The position numbers and the translations under genes were made by a program. Below the pieces are notes generated by a model that saw only the letters and a program-made list of their open reading frames with translations, had not been told where the DNA came from and did not search any database. A stretch of 60,000 nt of DNA from Polytrichum commune (taxonomy: Eukaryota; Streptophyta; Polytrichopsida; Polytrichales; Polytrichaceae): NCBI GenBank assembly GCA_950295325.1, contig OX485806.1:14882001-14942000 (forward strand), written 5' to 3'. Positions 45,531-59,200 of the stretch are shown here, piece after piece; within the stretch, counting starts at the first letter, position 1, and each line of letters begins with the position of its first letter.

Positions 45531-47249
45531 CCCATGCACACCCCCCCCCCCCTCCTTCTTCTTGAGCTTTTTTGTGTTCTACACTCACCTACACACCACC
45601 ACCTTCCATTCTGATGTGAAAAATGGATAATTTGTTGGTTTGAAAAGTAGACGAAATAGTGATTTGGAATCACTTTAATTGAGGAATGGATGAACATGGC
45701 AAGTTGAAACGGAATATTTAATAAGATTTGAAGCCATAATGGACATTAGGGTATCCCTTTCAGTTTCAAGATTAGGTGCTCATGGTTTTCATTACATATA
45801 TTTTTCCCATGAAAGGGATAGTAAAAAACTCAAATTCTCTATGATTCCTAAAGGGTTGAAAGAGGTCTAGTTGAGAAACTATCTACCTAAACATTGATTG
45901 TTATGATTTGTAACCCCTTTGGATGAGATGGTTGTAAAGGGTTGTAAAAGGCTTACTATGCCACTGCTCATGCACTTTCTAAGGAGCATGTTAGTGCAGA
46001 CATGTTTGGATCAAACACTAGTCTTAAGCAAATTCTTACTCATGTCTACATATTCAAGTCTAATTTTCATGTATCCACGGGGGGAGAGTTGTCTTTTTTC
46101 AAAGCTTGATCTTCCTCTTTTCAGAGGCCTTTTCCATAATATTCTTCATCAAAATAAATCAAGGGTGGGTGGGTGGGATTTTCTCTCATCACAAGTCTAT
46201 TTCTCACCAAAACATAGTATCTGTCATTGTAGCCATGAATGTAGTGATATGTTCTACATCATATATACTAGTTTGAACTTTCAACAAGGAGTATGTACTC
46301 TCATTAGAGTGGTCATATATGTTATCAAGTTTCCTTGCTTTCAAATCAAAGTTTGATAGCATAAAGTACTAAAATGTAATGATGTGTGTCATGTTCACAA
46401 AAACATTACATATGGCAGCTAAGCTCAAAACATAGTCTAGTATGTCACTATATTGTGCATAACAACTATTGTTTCAACCAAGTAATAAGTTAAGGATGTA
46501 ATGTGTAAACTTACATACCTCATTTGTATGTATTCTCAATATCTCAACTACTTTCCATAGTTTGTGTACATACCAACATATTAGTTCAAAGCAAAATAAT
46601 AACTTTCACAAATATAAGACATAAAGTGAAAGAATCTCCAAACATGAGTAATGTACTATTGTTGGTGTTGAAAATGTAAAGAGCTAGCCTCACCTGCACC
46701 CGTGCCAACCCAAACATATAATTGTGTGTTAGAAAGGCGTGTGTCAGGAGTCTTCAGCTAAGCTCAATTGCAATCCATGTCACACATTTACCTCACATGT
46801 AAAGTCCATTGAATGTTTGTAACTACCAATACTCACTACAAAACAATGAGTATACAAACCTGCTCTTTTGCCATATTGTGTAACTTCTTGGATAGTAACA
46901 ATCTGTAGTACACCAAACACCATGCACCTCCACACTATTCTTGTATCCACCTTCTAAGCCAAGAGTTTGCTCCTCCAAGCATGTAAAAGAGTTTTCACAT
47001 GGAGGGGCTTAGGGTTTAAGTATTGGTTTAGTAAGTTATAGTGGCCGCTTTAGGTCACTGAAAACCCTAAAACGTGGACCATGGTAACTCTCCCTTACCA
47101 TGGTAACTTAACTCATGGTTAGGTTTAGTTTATTGTTTTAACTGCGGTGTAGATTATACTAAGTGTCTTAGTCTTAGTATAAGGTCTTAATCAAATTTTC
47201 AAGATTGTTACATTTAAGTACATCTCAATGGCAAAATCTAGAGCAAAGC

Positions 47250-47250
<1 letters not shown>

Positions 47251-47296
<46 letters not shown>
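47251..47296. repeat. GA microsatellite
   Basis: About 23 uninterrupted GA units. Confidence 0.95.
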
Positions 47297-47299
<3 letters not shown>

Positions 47300-49769
47300 C
47301 ATTACACTAGTGACCTCAATCAACATAATGATAGAATGGGGATAAAATGAGGAGGAGTTGAGGTTGTTTTGGAACAAAATTCAAAGTTTCCCATTATAGA
47401 TTTCATTCGCAAAAAATATGTTTCCTTTTCAATTGGTTTGAAGTCCACTTTACATTATGTCATGTAACCAAGGTTATTTCAAACTGATGCGAATTCCTCC
47501 TCGTCATGTCAACTCCATACCAATAGCCGTGACCATAAAAAAATAAAACCCTAAACATTCTTTCTCATGACCCTTGGTCACTAGTGTAAGCATGCCCTTA
47601 GTTACACTTTTAGAACTCAAAAACATTCATCTTGACTCCAAAAACATCAAATTTGAACACTTCAGTTCCTCATTTAAATTTCCTAATGTGGTCATGTAGT
47701 CTTTACTTTGTGTTAAGATCTCTATAGATGCCAACATGATGGAAGTGACATGTGATAGACTTGTGACTCGTCTACCTTACTACAATAGATGACAAATGTC
47801 GGGGTCAATCATTTATTTACTTGCAAAGTTGCTAACTTAACATACTAAAGGCCCATCCCCACATGGCTTTACCAGTTAGTCAAAGTCTTTCCTTAAAACC
47901 GGGTAAAGCTCTCTTGTTTTTATAGCGGAGGCACCCAACTACCCCAATGCGCCTACAAGAACTTGCTCCAGAGATTTTCAAGTAGGTTTAGGATTTAGGG
48001 TTCAGTTAAATAGCTTTCACACGTGTTTCATCACTTTATCTACCGAGCTGGGTAGTTTTTGTCCCATCCCCAAATGCCTTACCACTCATCTATCTTACTC
48101 GTTATTGATGAAGCTCCTCATGCCCTCATAGCAAAGACTCAAAAACAACGAATCACAAGGGCTGGAGGCGACACTTTTAAAGATCCTATATTCTTGCCTC
48201 ATCTTCAGGTACCGATGGGAATATCAATGCTTGAAGCTTAAAACCTTCGCTCCTAAACCATGCCACGTCATTTGCCAATTAGGCTCGGGATTAAATAACA
48301 TGTTGATGATGTGAAGGTCGTGTGTTTAGAACGAACTTTTAGGCTATGAAGGTAAAGTCAAGTGGGAAGGAGGCATAACTTACTAAGTGCCATGATTGAA
48401 CTTGATTCAAAGAGGTCATCATAATAAGTGTACCAGATACATGTCTCACCAACCAACCGTGTGGGAAACCCTATCTTAGTTGTACTCATCAAGTCACAGT
48501 GAACGTTTCCCATACAATGTTTGACAGATACCGTTGTACCTTTACCACTTCGGCTACTTATCATTATATTTCCATTCTAGATTCGACAATCCCATATTTA
48601 AAGGGGAAAAAAATACCGTTTTCCCATATTAATTCTATATATTTAAAAAAAATACAATTTCCCCAAAAATTTGGTCTTCCTAAATATAGTGTAATTAGTG
48701 CCGAAGTGGTGAAGGTACTAACTACGGTAATCATGTAAAGTATTGATGGTGGGCTCTTCCTTCTCCACTTTTGGTATTCCGTACTAGTATGCATTCCCCA
48801 CGAAGGGTGGTACAAGACTAGGCATGAAGGGGTACGGGCCTTAGGAATTGCTAAGGGTTTGTGCCACTCATGTAAATAATGGCAAAAACGTTGGAAACTC
48901 CTTATAGCTCCAAGGATCTTTTTTCCTTTGAGATTCGACCCCATTATATGCATCGTAGATCTTGAATTAGTGTCGTTGGGATGAATCAGTCTTAATCGGA
49001 TAAATTACATTGGGTAGAATTGGCCTGCTCGAATGCAGTTAGAATCAATAAACAAGATCAAGCTTACAAATGGAAGGTTGACATAGAAAGGGTATGATCA
49101 TAGATAAGGGTATATATATATATGTTTGTATGTTTGTATCTAGTTCTAACTTCCTCTTAGCAATGGCACAAACTTCTTGGATATGGAGTCGGTTTGGACA
49201 TTTCATTTGTACTCATATAAGCTTTTGGTGTAAGAAGTTGAACAAATGTATTCCCACAAGTGGCGGACTTGTTTCAAAAATTGTTGTATTGTGTGTGTAT
49301 GCTTGGCACATTTCTCACAATATTATCAACTTACGCTAAACACGCATCCGTGTCGAGATGAGCGGAGGCTCAACAATCAAGAATAAACCTATAGGAGTTA
49401 CGTTTTGTATTGGACCCCCTTAAATGAATGGCACAAATTCTCAGCCATGTACTAATGAGGCACCTATCTTTTTAGTCAGCAAAATAACTCACACATGCCT
49501 ATAACAAATAAGGACATGAACGTCAGAACATTGTCGAAAATGTTTTGCAATATCATATTTTTTCAAGGGCTTCTTAGGAATCGTTTCAAAAGATAACGTG
49601 TGGCGCACCGTCAAACGGATACATCCATGTATGTGAAACACACAAATTGAATGTTTTGATTCTCCTGTAAATTAGAAGTTCAATCAATTGAATTTTCTCT
49701 TAATCCAAACGAGACATTATTTTGATGAATGGCTTCATAAGATCGATTCTAGTTATAGAAACCTGATTG

Positions 49770-50570
49770 ATTCTATAGATTAGTCACCACATGATCCACA
49801 AGTGGGTTAGTTAGTGCATTTTACAAATGACGTGCAACATAATAATATAGGAAGGATTAAAAATTATAAAGGAATTCTAAATAATGAAGGGTGCTTTCAA
49901 TGTAAACAATCATATTATAAGTAAAGTAGATAGGTATGAAATGTGGGCCATTACTTTTAGTAGAACTAATATAGGGGTTAAAGTTTTATGTTTAGTATGA
50001 TCAAGAATTGGAAGCTAAGGGCATCTGGTTTGCAAGAGTTGTCAGGTTTTGAGGTTGTCGTTTTTTTTGACACCCATATAGGATTTTTTTTTTTGTGCTT
50101 GTGCGCAAACTCCTATAAATATGGGTGTTTTTTGTAGCACATAATCATTAATGTTTTGAAAAAATACACACGAGTCTTTGTAATGCATATAGTATATGAC
50201 ATCTTAATTGTTGATGTGGTTGTGTTTGTCTAAAGCCCCTATGAAGTTCATGACTTCAAAAACCGTGTTTGCAATAATATGCATGCATGGATTTTGTATG
50301 TATGAACATGATTTACTTTTTATTACTTAAAAGTAATATATGATTATAATAAATTGGATTGGCATGGGATATATATAAGTAATGATAGGGTATAAGCAAA
50401 TAAGTCAGTTATAAAGAATTAAGTAGTAATTAATTAAGGTGCCTTTAATTCATACATTGTAAGCAAATAACCCCTTAAACAAATACCCCTCCGTTGCATG
50501 TGGTACACACAATAATCCTATAGAGTGACCGAACCCTGCCATGATCTTGAAGTAAGCAAACTATTAGGTC
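49770..50570. repeat. Segmental duplication, copy 1
   Basis: Collinear with 50880-51980: TAGTGCATTTTACAAATGA, ATTATAAAGGAATTC, TTATTACTTAAAAGTAATAT and AAGCAAATAACCCC. It carries the unoccupied TATGTTTAGTATG site at 49987-49999. Confidence 0.7.
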
Positions 50571-50879
50571 ATCTTCTAAGGAGTGAGCCTTCCATGAGGC
50601 ATACAAAATAACCATATGTGCCAACATTGATCAAGCTTTTGAAGGTGATTGATGATTTCAATATCTACGTACCTAGAAAAGGAAGAGAAAATCACTAAAG
50701 ATATTACTTTGCTTTTAGGGGTTTACTCACCACTAATTTGTTTTGTTTCCGGAAACCTAGCCAAGTTCTAAATGATAACATGAGTCAATGGAGAACATAT
50801 TACAATATCAGTACACTAAATATTGTATTTAATGTCACCAATTATATTTGTCTTGCTGAACACTAATTTCAAACCGCAC

Positions 50880-51980
50880 GTGTAGACCACAGGTAGATCA
50901 CTTAGTGCATTTTAAAAATGATGTGCGGCATAATATAGAGAGGATTAAACTCATTTGAAATAAAAATTATAAAGGAATTCCAAATAGTGAAGGGGCCATT
51001 AAATGTAGACAATCCCATTATAAGTAAGTTAGATGGACACAAAACGCGGGCCATTATTTTTTGTAAAATTAATATAGGGGCTGAAGATAAGGATCCTAGA
51101 AGGTATGTTTAGGGCCGCTTTACACCTAGAGGCCGGGCCAATTTCCCTTGAGGCCGATTGCACAAAATTTCAGCCTTTTTTGGGTTGGAGGCCGGCCTCT
51201 ACTACACATTATAATAAGATTATACCGGGGGCCAATTTTCCCATATGTAAAGGCCCTCGGGCCAAGAAGCCAAGCTAATTCAAAAAAATTAGCCTAATCC
51301 AACGGATGTAGCATAATCTAAGATAGAGCCTTTAGATTCCACATAATCCAATGGATCTAGTTCACTTTAAAAAATTATACTTTATTTAAGAAGATTTTTT
51401 TAGTGGAATATGACATTGGCCTCTAGGCCAAGAATTGGCCTTCCATTTTGGGTGCACCCAATTCAACAAGCTCGGGCCGTGTCATAACATACATTTTTTA
51501 ATTTAAAAAATCATACCACCAAATCGGCCCGGCCTCTAGATGTAAAGGGGTTGGGGCCGATTTGAGCCTTTTGACCAATCACAAATGAGGATTTCAAGCC
51601 TCTTACACAACGAATTGGCCCGGCCTCTAAGTGTAAAGCGGCCCTTAGTATGGTATGTAAATGGGTTTAGGACTCACGGGGATGGATGATAATTAGGATT
51701 TCCGTCTCTCCAAAAATGGATGAAAAGGGAACGCGCCGTCATTGGGGTTGTCTTCCCCACGCCCATTTATTACTTAAAAGGAATATATAGAGTACAAAAA
51801 ATTGCAGTGACTTGGACAATATAAGTAATGGAAGGGTGAAAACAAATGGGCCATTTTTGAAATTTAAGTAATTATAGAGAGGCTTTAATTCAGCCCTTGA
51901 AGGCAAATAACCCCAAAACAAAAAAACCCCAGCCGCACGTGGTGCACAAAAATGCCTTAGAGTGATCTACCCGTGGTGTA
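50880..51980. repeat. Segmental duplication, copy 2, carrying a Harbinger-like insertion
   Basis: Same order of blocks as copy 1 but expanded by the 533 bp element at 51112-51644. The divergence between copies is moderate (many substitutions and small indels). Confidence 0.7.
51112..51644. mobile_element. PIF/Harbinger-like (Tourist-type) MITE
   Basis: 533 bp. The left end GGGCCGCTTTACACCTAGAG and right end CTCTAAGTGTAAAGCGGCCC are inverted repeats extending over about 30 bp into GGCCGGGCCAATT. TTA duplication at 51109-51111 and 51645-51647. The paralogous segment at 49987-49999 shows the empty site. No coding frame. The termini resemble those of the element at 19982. Confidence 0.85.
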
Positions 51981-51985
51981 GACTT

Positions 51986-53002
51986 GTCACCAACACTGAA
52001 TGTAAACCTTAAAAAAAAGTCATTCCTTGTAAAAAGAAATTGGCCAATATAGATTGGCGATGTTGCAATTACTGTCATGTACTGAGTGCTTTTTCATCCA
52101 AATTTCAATCATCCATGACAAAAATTTATTTAAAAAAATTAGGATGCAAAATATACCAAACTTTGTTTCAATAAAATTCGGAATGGATCCCATCCGAATT
52201 TCATTCATCCATGATATCACTTGTAAAGTTATTCATAAGAAGTGTCATGAGAAAAGTAAAGTTACCACAATTACATAAATCACCATATGACACTAAATAC
52301 AAAATTTAGTACACTAGTTGAATTTTTCAATCTAAAGTAGAGTTATTGCCTAGTGTGACTTGAAGCATCGTAATGGTAGATCACACAGAACATACTTTGA
52401 CATCTGGAGCACATTGGTTCGCTCGTTTTGGTTGTATTTTCGTTATTCTCTTGCAATTGAATTTTCAATTTGTGCCAAAAAAAGGCATCCAAAGCACATG
52501 GAATATTCTTTTTTGCATCTTCTTTAAATAGATCACCACTTTCATATACAATGTTCCCCAATAGTCCTTCCAAACTTTGATTCCCTACAAATGCAGCTGA
52601 GCCAAATGCCATTATTTCCCAACTAATCATACGCATACACAGTAACAATCCACATTTTAATTTGAAAGGTGAGCTCAAATCGTAGTACGAATGCTATACT
52701 ATCGGTGCTATTTAGTGTTGTATGGTATTTTGTGTCCCTATGGCATGGTAACTTTTTCGGATGACACTTCTTATGAATAAGTGAACAAATATTGTCATGG
52801 ATGATGAATGAGTTCATCCGTTGGCCAAATCCCTACCTTCTCTTCTGAGCAACTTGTGATGAAGTATTGTAATGGATGATTGAAATTTTGATGAAAATCG
52901 CTTGGTAATTGGCAAAAATTGCAAGAACGTAAATCTATAATCCCCAATGTTTTTTTTTGAGGAATGACAAATAATGTTGGGTTAACATTTAGTGTTGGTG
53001 AC
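51986..53002. mobile_element. Foldback-like element with arms of about 300 bp
   Basis: The left end GTCACCAACACTGAATGTAA is mirrored by the complement of TTAACATTTAGTGTTGGTGAC. Further inward, CAATCATCCATGAC, TTATTCATAAGAAGTGTC and ACCATATGACACTAAAT are mirrored near 52870, 52770 and 52710. The loop (about 52330-52680) is unique. It may be a MITE with very long inverted arms; the target duplication is unclear. Confidence 0.6.
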
Positions 53003-53459
53003 ACTATACCGCAGTTTACATTTAGTATTGAGAGCAAGGCAATTAGAATTGGTGACACTAAATATCAATATCGTAACATATAAAGCATGTCAAAGTGTGG
53101 TGAATTGAGCACTTTCTAGCATTGAAAGGGCATTGACAAAAGTAGAGAAGCCACTCTATCGTTACAAGAAAACAAGATTAAGTCTCTTTGTGTTTTTGAG
53201 GCCACGAAATCTACAAGGTAGAGAGAGATGTTGGTGAGATGTGGTGGTGATCTTTATGCCTCCGTCCCTTTCTAGTAGAGACATGCATGTTCTAATCAAT
53301 TCTTTTTCTTAATTAGGCGCCTTTATTTGAGATCAATGTGGTCAGGTGAGATCTAAAGAACAAACACCAGAAAGACTTATGTTCAAAGAGGTTAAATTAA
53401 ACTCTCAAATTCTATCCACCACCCCACACTCAATAGTGGACACATTTAGGAAGACCTAT

Positions 53460-53800
53460 GTCTTTAGTTTAGGAATCAACAAACAACACTTCCAAGAACC
53501 CTCGGGGGGTGGACTCTTTATTGGATACCTAAATGACATGCTTGGGTCACCATGAAATTAAACCCCCAATGTATATGTACTAATGGCATGCTAGAAAAGG
53601 AGTTCATGTATTTATACTAAGCTTTTTGAATCAATGTGATAATTGCCTCCACTACATAGCATGACTTCAATAGGCCCCTTATTACATATAAAATCCACTT
53701 TCATTTTCCAATGAAAAAGTCATTGACCAAATTTTCATCCATAGCATGTAACTCAACAATTGCACAAAACAAACAAAGACTAGAGCACAATATCGTAGCC
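53460..53800. repeat. Dispersed repeat family E, copy 2
   Basis: Diverged copy of about 45190-45530, sharing ATGACATGCTTGGGTCACCATG, ATCAATGTGATAATTGCCTC and AGCATGTAACTCA-like blocks. Confidence 0.45.
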
Positions 53801-54540
53801 GCAATCCGGAGACAAAACTCAAGGGAGCCTGTGTTGTCAAAGAGCCCTCCAATTTGTAAAAACCTAGAACCCAAATGCAAACCCTAACAAATTTGACAAG
53901 GTAGTCATTAAGGACTATTACCATATGACAGTGATGATTGGAAATGTGAATTGGGATGAAACGAACACATCTCTTGTCAAATTTTCCTCTAATCCTTAGC
54001 CCCATTCCCCGCCCCCCTTTGTACACCTACCTTTACTTCAAAATTATTAATACCCTTCTTAAATATACACCTTGGGATTTTATTTATTTATTTTTGTTTT
54101 ACAAAACCTCTCCCTTATGTATACTATGTACACTAATACCTCAAATAATACACCTTCTTACCCTCATTTTATTTTGTACACGGTATGAAGAGTCCACCCC
54201 CAAGGCAAGAACCATAACTAAATCAGGGAAGGTCTAATTTTCAAATTGGTTTTTTTCTGTTGACGATTCAACATACAACTGCTAATGCAACACAAGCTTT
54301 CATTGTGTGACACTAATTCATAGAAGTTGGAGAACATGGGGAAACAAACTGAATAACACCCACATATCTTGAATACAATAGTGTTGGAGGGGGATGGGGT
54401 GGCATGGTTGGAGATGCTCGCTCTCACACCCTATGAATCCGCACAACACTGGCCTGTACTTTTAGCATGTCCTCTAAGTACAGCACAGCACAGCAGCTTT
54501 ATAATATAAAGTCTATGTTCATGCACGAATAATACGATCT
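53801..54540. other. Gene-free stretch before PIR
   Basis: AT-rich with short frames only. Nothing recognised. Confidence 0.5.
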
Positions 54541-55117
54541 CGCTGGGGCCATATTTATTTAACTAGACGGATTAGGGATTTACGTACGTATACGAATACA
54601 TGTATATACATGGCAGAGAAAGAGAAAGCCTTCGGAACTGGCGCTGCAGCCAGAGAGCAGGCGATGCAGTGCTGTTCGCTCGCCGTCTTACTCTTGTACT
54701 CTTCCCGGATTCATGCCATCATTTGGTTCCCTCTCGCCGTCGCTCTGGACTTCACTGTCGGAGGTTCGAATGGAGTGCTAAAGTGGACTCCTGTTGCCGG
54801 AGCCAGCGTAGCGGTAGTCCATTTGGCAGATTCGGTGGCGAAATAAGGTTTTTCTGGCCATTTTGGTGGTCAGACGCGGGAGGAGCTGTGTGTCAGTGGA
54901 GGTTTTGTGTGACATGATGAGTGCTTCGGTGTAAGGAGAGAACATTGAATGGCGAAGCGGGAGTGTAATATATATGCATTTCGTAGGAGAAGTATAGTCA
55001 GCTGAAGCCGTGGACGTGGTGCAGGTGTGGCTGTAGTTACCGTGTTAATGTGTGTCGCGTTTGAGGGTGATATGTTGAGGTAGGTGCCAGGTCAGGTTGC
55101 AGAGCGAAGCTTGCACA
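54541..55117 (+). promoter_or_regulatory. Presumed promoter and 5' UTR of PIR
   Basis: Local GC content rises from about 54600. A 78-codon open frame from ATG 54610 (MAEKEKAFGTGAAAR...) ends at 54846 and shows no family resemblance; it could be an upstream ORF in the leader. Assignment rests on position and composition only. Confidence 0.35.
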
Positions 55118-56250
55118 ATGTTTGGAGTTCCAGTGGAGGAAGCAGTGGCAGCTCTTGCCACATTTTCTCTCGAGGTTAGATGTTTCTGCAACCTCGCCAT
55201 TGCGTTATCACGTGCAATATTTGTTTGTGGTCCTGTGTCTGCATTGCCTGAGGTGGCATTAGATCGACAGTTCTGAGCTGGTTGTTGCGGGAGGAGTTCG
55301 AACAATTTGGATGAGACACGAGTTCCTAGCTGGCTCATCTCAATACTGACTTCCTTGGAGCTTCATATCCTCCTAGGGATAGAAATGCAAGTCTATAGCG
55401 ATTTTAGAACCAGTGGCAGGTTTTAAATCTGCTAAAGGAAACTCTATTAAGTGATCGAGAGAAGAAGAATTTTCTTAAATTATGAACTAATCCTCTCTCG
55501 AGGTTAGATCTTTCTGCGACCTCCGCTGTGCGTTATCACGTGCATTGCTTGTGGTTCGACTGTGTGATCTGCAAGCGGTCTGCTGCAGCCAGAGCCTGAA
55601 GGGGCATTATGAGATCGAAGTTTCTAAGCTGGCTGTTGCGAGGGGAGTTCAAACATTTTGAATAAGAAACAAGTACCTAAGTAGCTGGCTAATGTCAAGA
55701 ATGTTTACTTCCTTTGGAGCTTCACATCCTTCTGGGGATAGAAATGCAAGTCTTATACGCTTTATAAGAAACAGTAGTAGGTTTAAAATCTGCTAAAGGA
55801 ATTTCTATGATTAAGTGATCATGAGAAGTACAATTTGCTTACCTTTTTGGAAATTGATGGCCATAGGTGTGAATAGAAGCTCAGCAAGTGAGGCTCAGCG
55901 AATTAGCTACAATGATTGGAGTTCCAGTGGAGGAAGCAGTGGCAGCCCTTGCCACATTTTCTCTCGAGGTTAGATCGATCATTCTGCAACCCCGCATTCC
56001 GTAATTATCACGTGCATTGTTTGGTTGATCTGTATCTGTGGTGTGCTGCAACCTTAGCTTGAGGTGGCATAACTAAGTTCGAAGTTTCCGAGCTGGTTAA
56101 TGTCGTGGGGTAGTGCAAAATTTTTGGATGATTAATGAGTAGGTAGCTGGCTAATGACATATATATATATTGCAGCCCCATATCCTTTTCGGAATAGAGA
56201 AATGCAAGTCTTGAGCGATTCTAGAACTTGTTGTAGATTTTGCAAGGTGT
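55100..56250. repeat. Three tandem copies (about 390 bp) of the PIR first-exon region
   Basis: The block beginning CTCTCGAGGTTAGATC recurs at about 55168, 55493 and 55962. Each is followed by TCACGTGCA, AGCTGGCT(A/C)AT, GCTTCATATCCT, AGAAATGCAAGTCT and CTGCTAAAGGAA-type blocks. Copies 1 and 3 contain a complete 57-nt exon; copy 2 keeps only the last few bases of the exon and the donor. Confidence 0.85.
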
Positions 56251-59200
56251 GAGGACTCCGAATTCCGACGATCGAGTCGCAACGATAGAACACTCTGCGT
56301 AAATTTATGAATAAATATTACAAAAGAAACATTGTGTTCTACAGTGCATCTAGTCTTTCTTGAAGTCCGCGCAAACTTGGCTTCGACTATAGATTGTCGC
56401 AGAAGTAAAGCACATACTGTGTTAGACTCCTTCAATGGTCTGACCGCCGCTTGAGATTACTAATCTCTATAGTTTGAGCCAAATTGGTTTGGATCTCTAA
56501 GCGATACACCTTTGGCATATGAGGCAATCGTCGTAGCGACTTAAGGAAAGTGCGAGAATTAACAGCTTTTCCTCAAATTTCCTGTGCTGGTAGTATGGCT
56601 TAATACCTGGCGCTCTGTACAATAGAGACTTCGTATTGTCGACAAGGGGAAGCTAATAAACCCAAATTCCGAAGCTTTGAATCATCCTAAAACTCATCGA
56701 CACACGGTCTGGTTTTATAAGCAGAACTTCAAATTCTCTCCTGTTGAAAAGCAGGTAATTAAGGTGTGAACGGGGTGAACTGGTCAGATCGCTCTTTAGA
56801 ATAAACGTGAGGTTCATGTGTAGGATATCCATCATCAAAGCACCTCAATGGCCAGACAGGGGCAAAATTTGATTCAAAGAGGAAAGCGTGTTAATGCCGA
56901 GGGAATGCATTTCAAACAATTCTGCCAGTGCTTCAATCTACAATTTTAAAAATGCTAATAATTCTCGTCTTTGATGAAGTTTTAGGTCTATGGATTCAAT
57001 TTAACAAACATTACTGTATCGACAGGATGAGCAGCCTGACATTCAAGGACTTGCCGTCACTCTAATTGGTGGTCGCAGCACGACTGAAAGTGCCATAGGT
57101 ATGATTGAATTTGCCAGCTTCCAACATAAATTTGGTTACGCTTCCCGATCTCCTTAAATTAGATAAAAAATTCGAGGACATGAGGTTGTCTCACCAACGG
57201 ATCCATACTGTACACTGTTCACCTCATACAATAATGCACTGATTCGGAGTTTGTGCGTTTTTGCTTGCAGATTATGAGGATGTCCCAGCATACCAGCTCT
57301 CTCTTGCAGAGGATACTCTGGCTATCACGCAGCTGGTAATACTCTTCAACTTTCTTTGGAAAGAAATGAAGCTACTATCGACTAAATTGACAAAAGATGC
57401 TCTGTAATCAAGACAACTTGAGGCTCTTTATTCTTCTCTATGGTTCCATTCAGCACAACAATTGAACCATGTAGCATGTGAATTGATTTAGTACGAACAT
57501 CCAACTAATATGAGAATCCATCTCTTGCATGACTATGTGATTAAAATTTGGCTACGAATTATCTCTGGAGTAGGATGCACTTGCTATGGAGGGCAGGGAT
57601 CTGGTGGCAGTTCTTTACTCCTACCGCAGCTGTGTGAAAGCCTTACCACAGGTTTTTACCCCTGCATCCTGTTCCATCCATTGGGAACTTCATACATCGT
57701 CAGATATTCTGCTCTTCATCATGTTTACAGTTCTTGAGCACCTTTCTGTCTATTTTCAGGCTATATCATAGCCGTTTAGTCATTGAGAGGCTCCAACTTT
57801 GATGCAGCTACCAGAACGTATGAAGCAGAACCAAGGAGATTTGTACTTGGAGACGTATCAAGTGTTGGATATTGAGATAGGTCGGCTTCGTGGTATGCAA
57901 CGCTGGCAGGCTGCTGCTTCCACTAAAGTAAGACCAAATCTCTTCTAAAAGTACCTGGCTGCACTGACTTTATTTAACGGTTACCTCTGAGTTTGAGCAC
58001 GTAGGTGTAATGTACGGAAGCGGTCACATTCGGGTTTGAAGAGAATGAGAGCAACAAAGAGTGGAATCAGTTTTCTAGGAAGTTGTTTTGCGTAGATGTT
58101 TAATCTGCGTACGTCCATGGGCAGAAATTGCAGGAGATGAAGTGGTTCTTCACATAGAATTCTTCTGTTCTCATTCGCCAATGTGGTCTTGTTCATACAG
58201 CTAGCAGAAGACATGCACAAGTTTTCACGTCATGACAAGAAGGTCAAGGGGCCTACAATTACACACATGTGGTACGACAAATGTCTCTATGTATCTGTTC
58301 TTTTCATAAAGGATCTCTGAACCAGATTTATTAAGTCCATGAATCCCAATTGGCAGCGTTAGTCAACAGTCCTTGAAGAACAATATGATTAAGTAAATCT
58401 TTAATGCTATGTGCATCTGGAAAGATTGTGGTCATGACTGCCAACAAAATCTTGCATGTATGGAGTGAATGTTTACCAAAGTGAAAGGGGATTGACATAC
58501 CGAGGGTCTTGATATACCACCAAGACCAGTTGATATTTAGAAAGAAGAACCTATGTGATACGCTGGTTGTGAGCGCAATCCATGCCTCACTTTACCCATA
58601 ATTAGATTTATTCCTTGATTTGGTCATCATCCACTTTAAGATGGAATTCGTTACCTGATGCACATGCAGGGGTATGCTACGACTACTAGATTTGCTTTTG
58701 CTATTGGACCACCTGAAGAATGCCAAAGCTAGCATTCCCAACGATTTCTCCTGGTATAAAAGGTCTGTATTGAGGGCTAGTCACGACCTAGCTATATTCA
58801 TCCATGGTGCATTAGGTTCTTTCCTTTTGAGCAGATGTAGGTGATCAATTTTGTACTTTGAAATGTTTTCTATAGCAGGTCATTTCCATCTAGTTATAAG
58901 CTGTTCTGAGAGAGAAACTTCCCTATTTTCTTGTGAAATCGTGTACATTATATCTCCCGATGCCATGCATCCTGAACTAATCTAAGTTGTTGTTCACGTT
59001 TGCAGAACTTTCACCCAAATAAGCACGCAGTGGCCTGACACCGATGGCATGCGCGAGGAACTTGATGACCTTCAGGTTTGTTCATTCTTGTTATCGGTCT
59101 ATAAATCACCTCAAGACTGCCAAGGCAGTGCAATTCATCCCAGCAGTACTTGATAGTCACATTCTCAATGTATAGCTGCCAATTATGGATGAGTGTTGGG

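Larger units (their letters stand above)
43251..49770. other. Gene desert, western part
   Basis: Open frames here are short, AT-rich and lack splice-consistent homology, so no gene is called. Visible features are a poly-C tract at 45541-45552, a GA microsatellite at 47251-47296, a block at about 45190-45530 repeated at 53460-53760, and a short serine-rich frame with a repeated TC(G/A)TCCACAT motif near 44560-44650. Confidence 0.55.

Noticed and set aside
45919-46356. A 145-codon frame on the + strand in the gene desert
   Set aside because: No motif, hydrophobic AT-driven composition and no neighbouring exons. Probably chance.
47251-47296. Possible regulatory GAGA element
   Set aside because: A plain GA microsatellite far from any recognised gene; no evidence of function.
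48564-48953. A 129-codon frame on the - strand in the gene desert
   Set aside because: Composition is ordinary for this AT-rich region, and there is no splice-consistent extension or recognisable motif.
54610-54846. 78-codon frame upstream of PIR as a separate gene
   Set aside because: It sits in the probable PIR leader and overlaps another open frame, with no family resemblance. Noted only as a possible upstream ORF.
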